Shown here: positions 37,955 to 38,001 of the stretch, piece by piece
How the letters are laid out: each line of letters opens with the position of its first letter
How positions within the stretch are numbered: position 1 is the stretch's first letter
From: Verrucomicrobiota bacterium
GTDB taxonomy: Bacteria; Verrucomicrobiota; Verrucomicrobiia; Limisphaerales; JADLHS01
Length of the DNA stretch: 38,001 nucleotides
Assembly: GCA_025350905.1 (NCBI GenBank)
Contig: JANXWY010000365.1
Coordinates: 1-38,001, forward strand
Reading direction: 5' to 3'
Program-made: the position numbers and the translations under genes
The notes under the pieces: generated by a model
The model's database searches: none
What the model saw: the letters and a program-made list of their open reading frames with translations, nothing else
Told to the model about the DNA's origin: nothing

Positions 37955-38001
37955 ACGTGAAGCCCCGGCTCCGCCGTCCGCGCCACGACCAGCCGCGCGC
38001 C

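Noticed and set aside
1-38001. CRISPR arrays, tRNA/rRNA, transposases, toxin-antitoxin or known anti-phage operons
   Set aside because: None recognised by reading; the orphan methyltransferase has no adjacent nuclease, so I did not call a restriction-modification or defence system.

Overview
The window is about 38 kb of high-GC bacterial chromosome, gene-dense on both strands. Gene content (CxPSR sulfatase, PQQ-like propeller, DUF4337-like, Reg_prop hybrid kinase) suggests the Verrucomicrobia/Planctomycetes group; this is inference only. I found no rRNA, tRNA, CRISPR array, transposase or phage module. Main content from left to right: SSS-family symporter (5' truncated), TolC-like protein, stand-alone CBM48-like protein, a small lipoprotein gene interrupted by an in-frame TAG, exported dienelactone hydrolase and intradiol dioxygenase, sulfatase, RGG-like repeat protein, an orphan DNA methyltransferase with a degenerate second MTase-like half, TPR protein, membrane pyrophosphatase, lipoprotein, DUF4337-like protein, beta-propeller glycosidase-like protein, a five-gene Rrf2/unknown/thioredoxin/nitroreductase/sigma-70 cluster, YG-rich secreted protein, YheT-like hydrolase, DUF885 protein, O-methyltransferase, beta-helix protein, PQQ propeller, a giant LamG/propeller hybrid histidine kinase and an overlapping REC-HK gene. 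Two signals stand out. (1) In the Rrf2-led cluster (18580-21574), three of five proteins end in tmRNA-tag-like tails (FAVAA, LALAA, FALAA), and two matching GTAA-N9-TTAC inverted repeats lie in its upstream gaps. (2) Three copies of a palindromic element lie in the same phase inside the hybrid kinase ORF, one of them within the catalytic ATPase domain, with a heptad-repeat loop whose length differs by exactly 21 nt.
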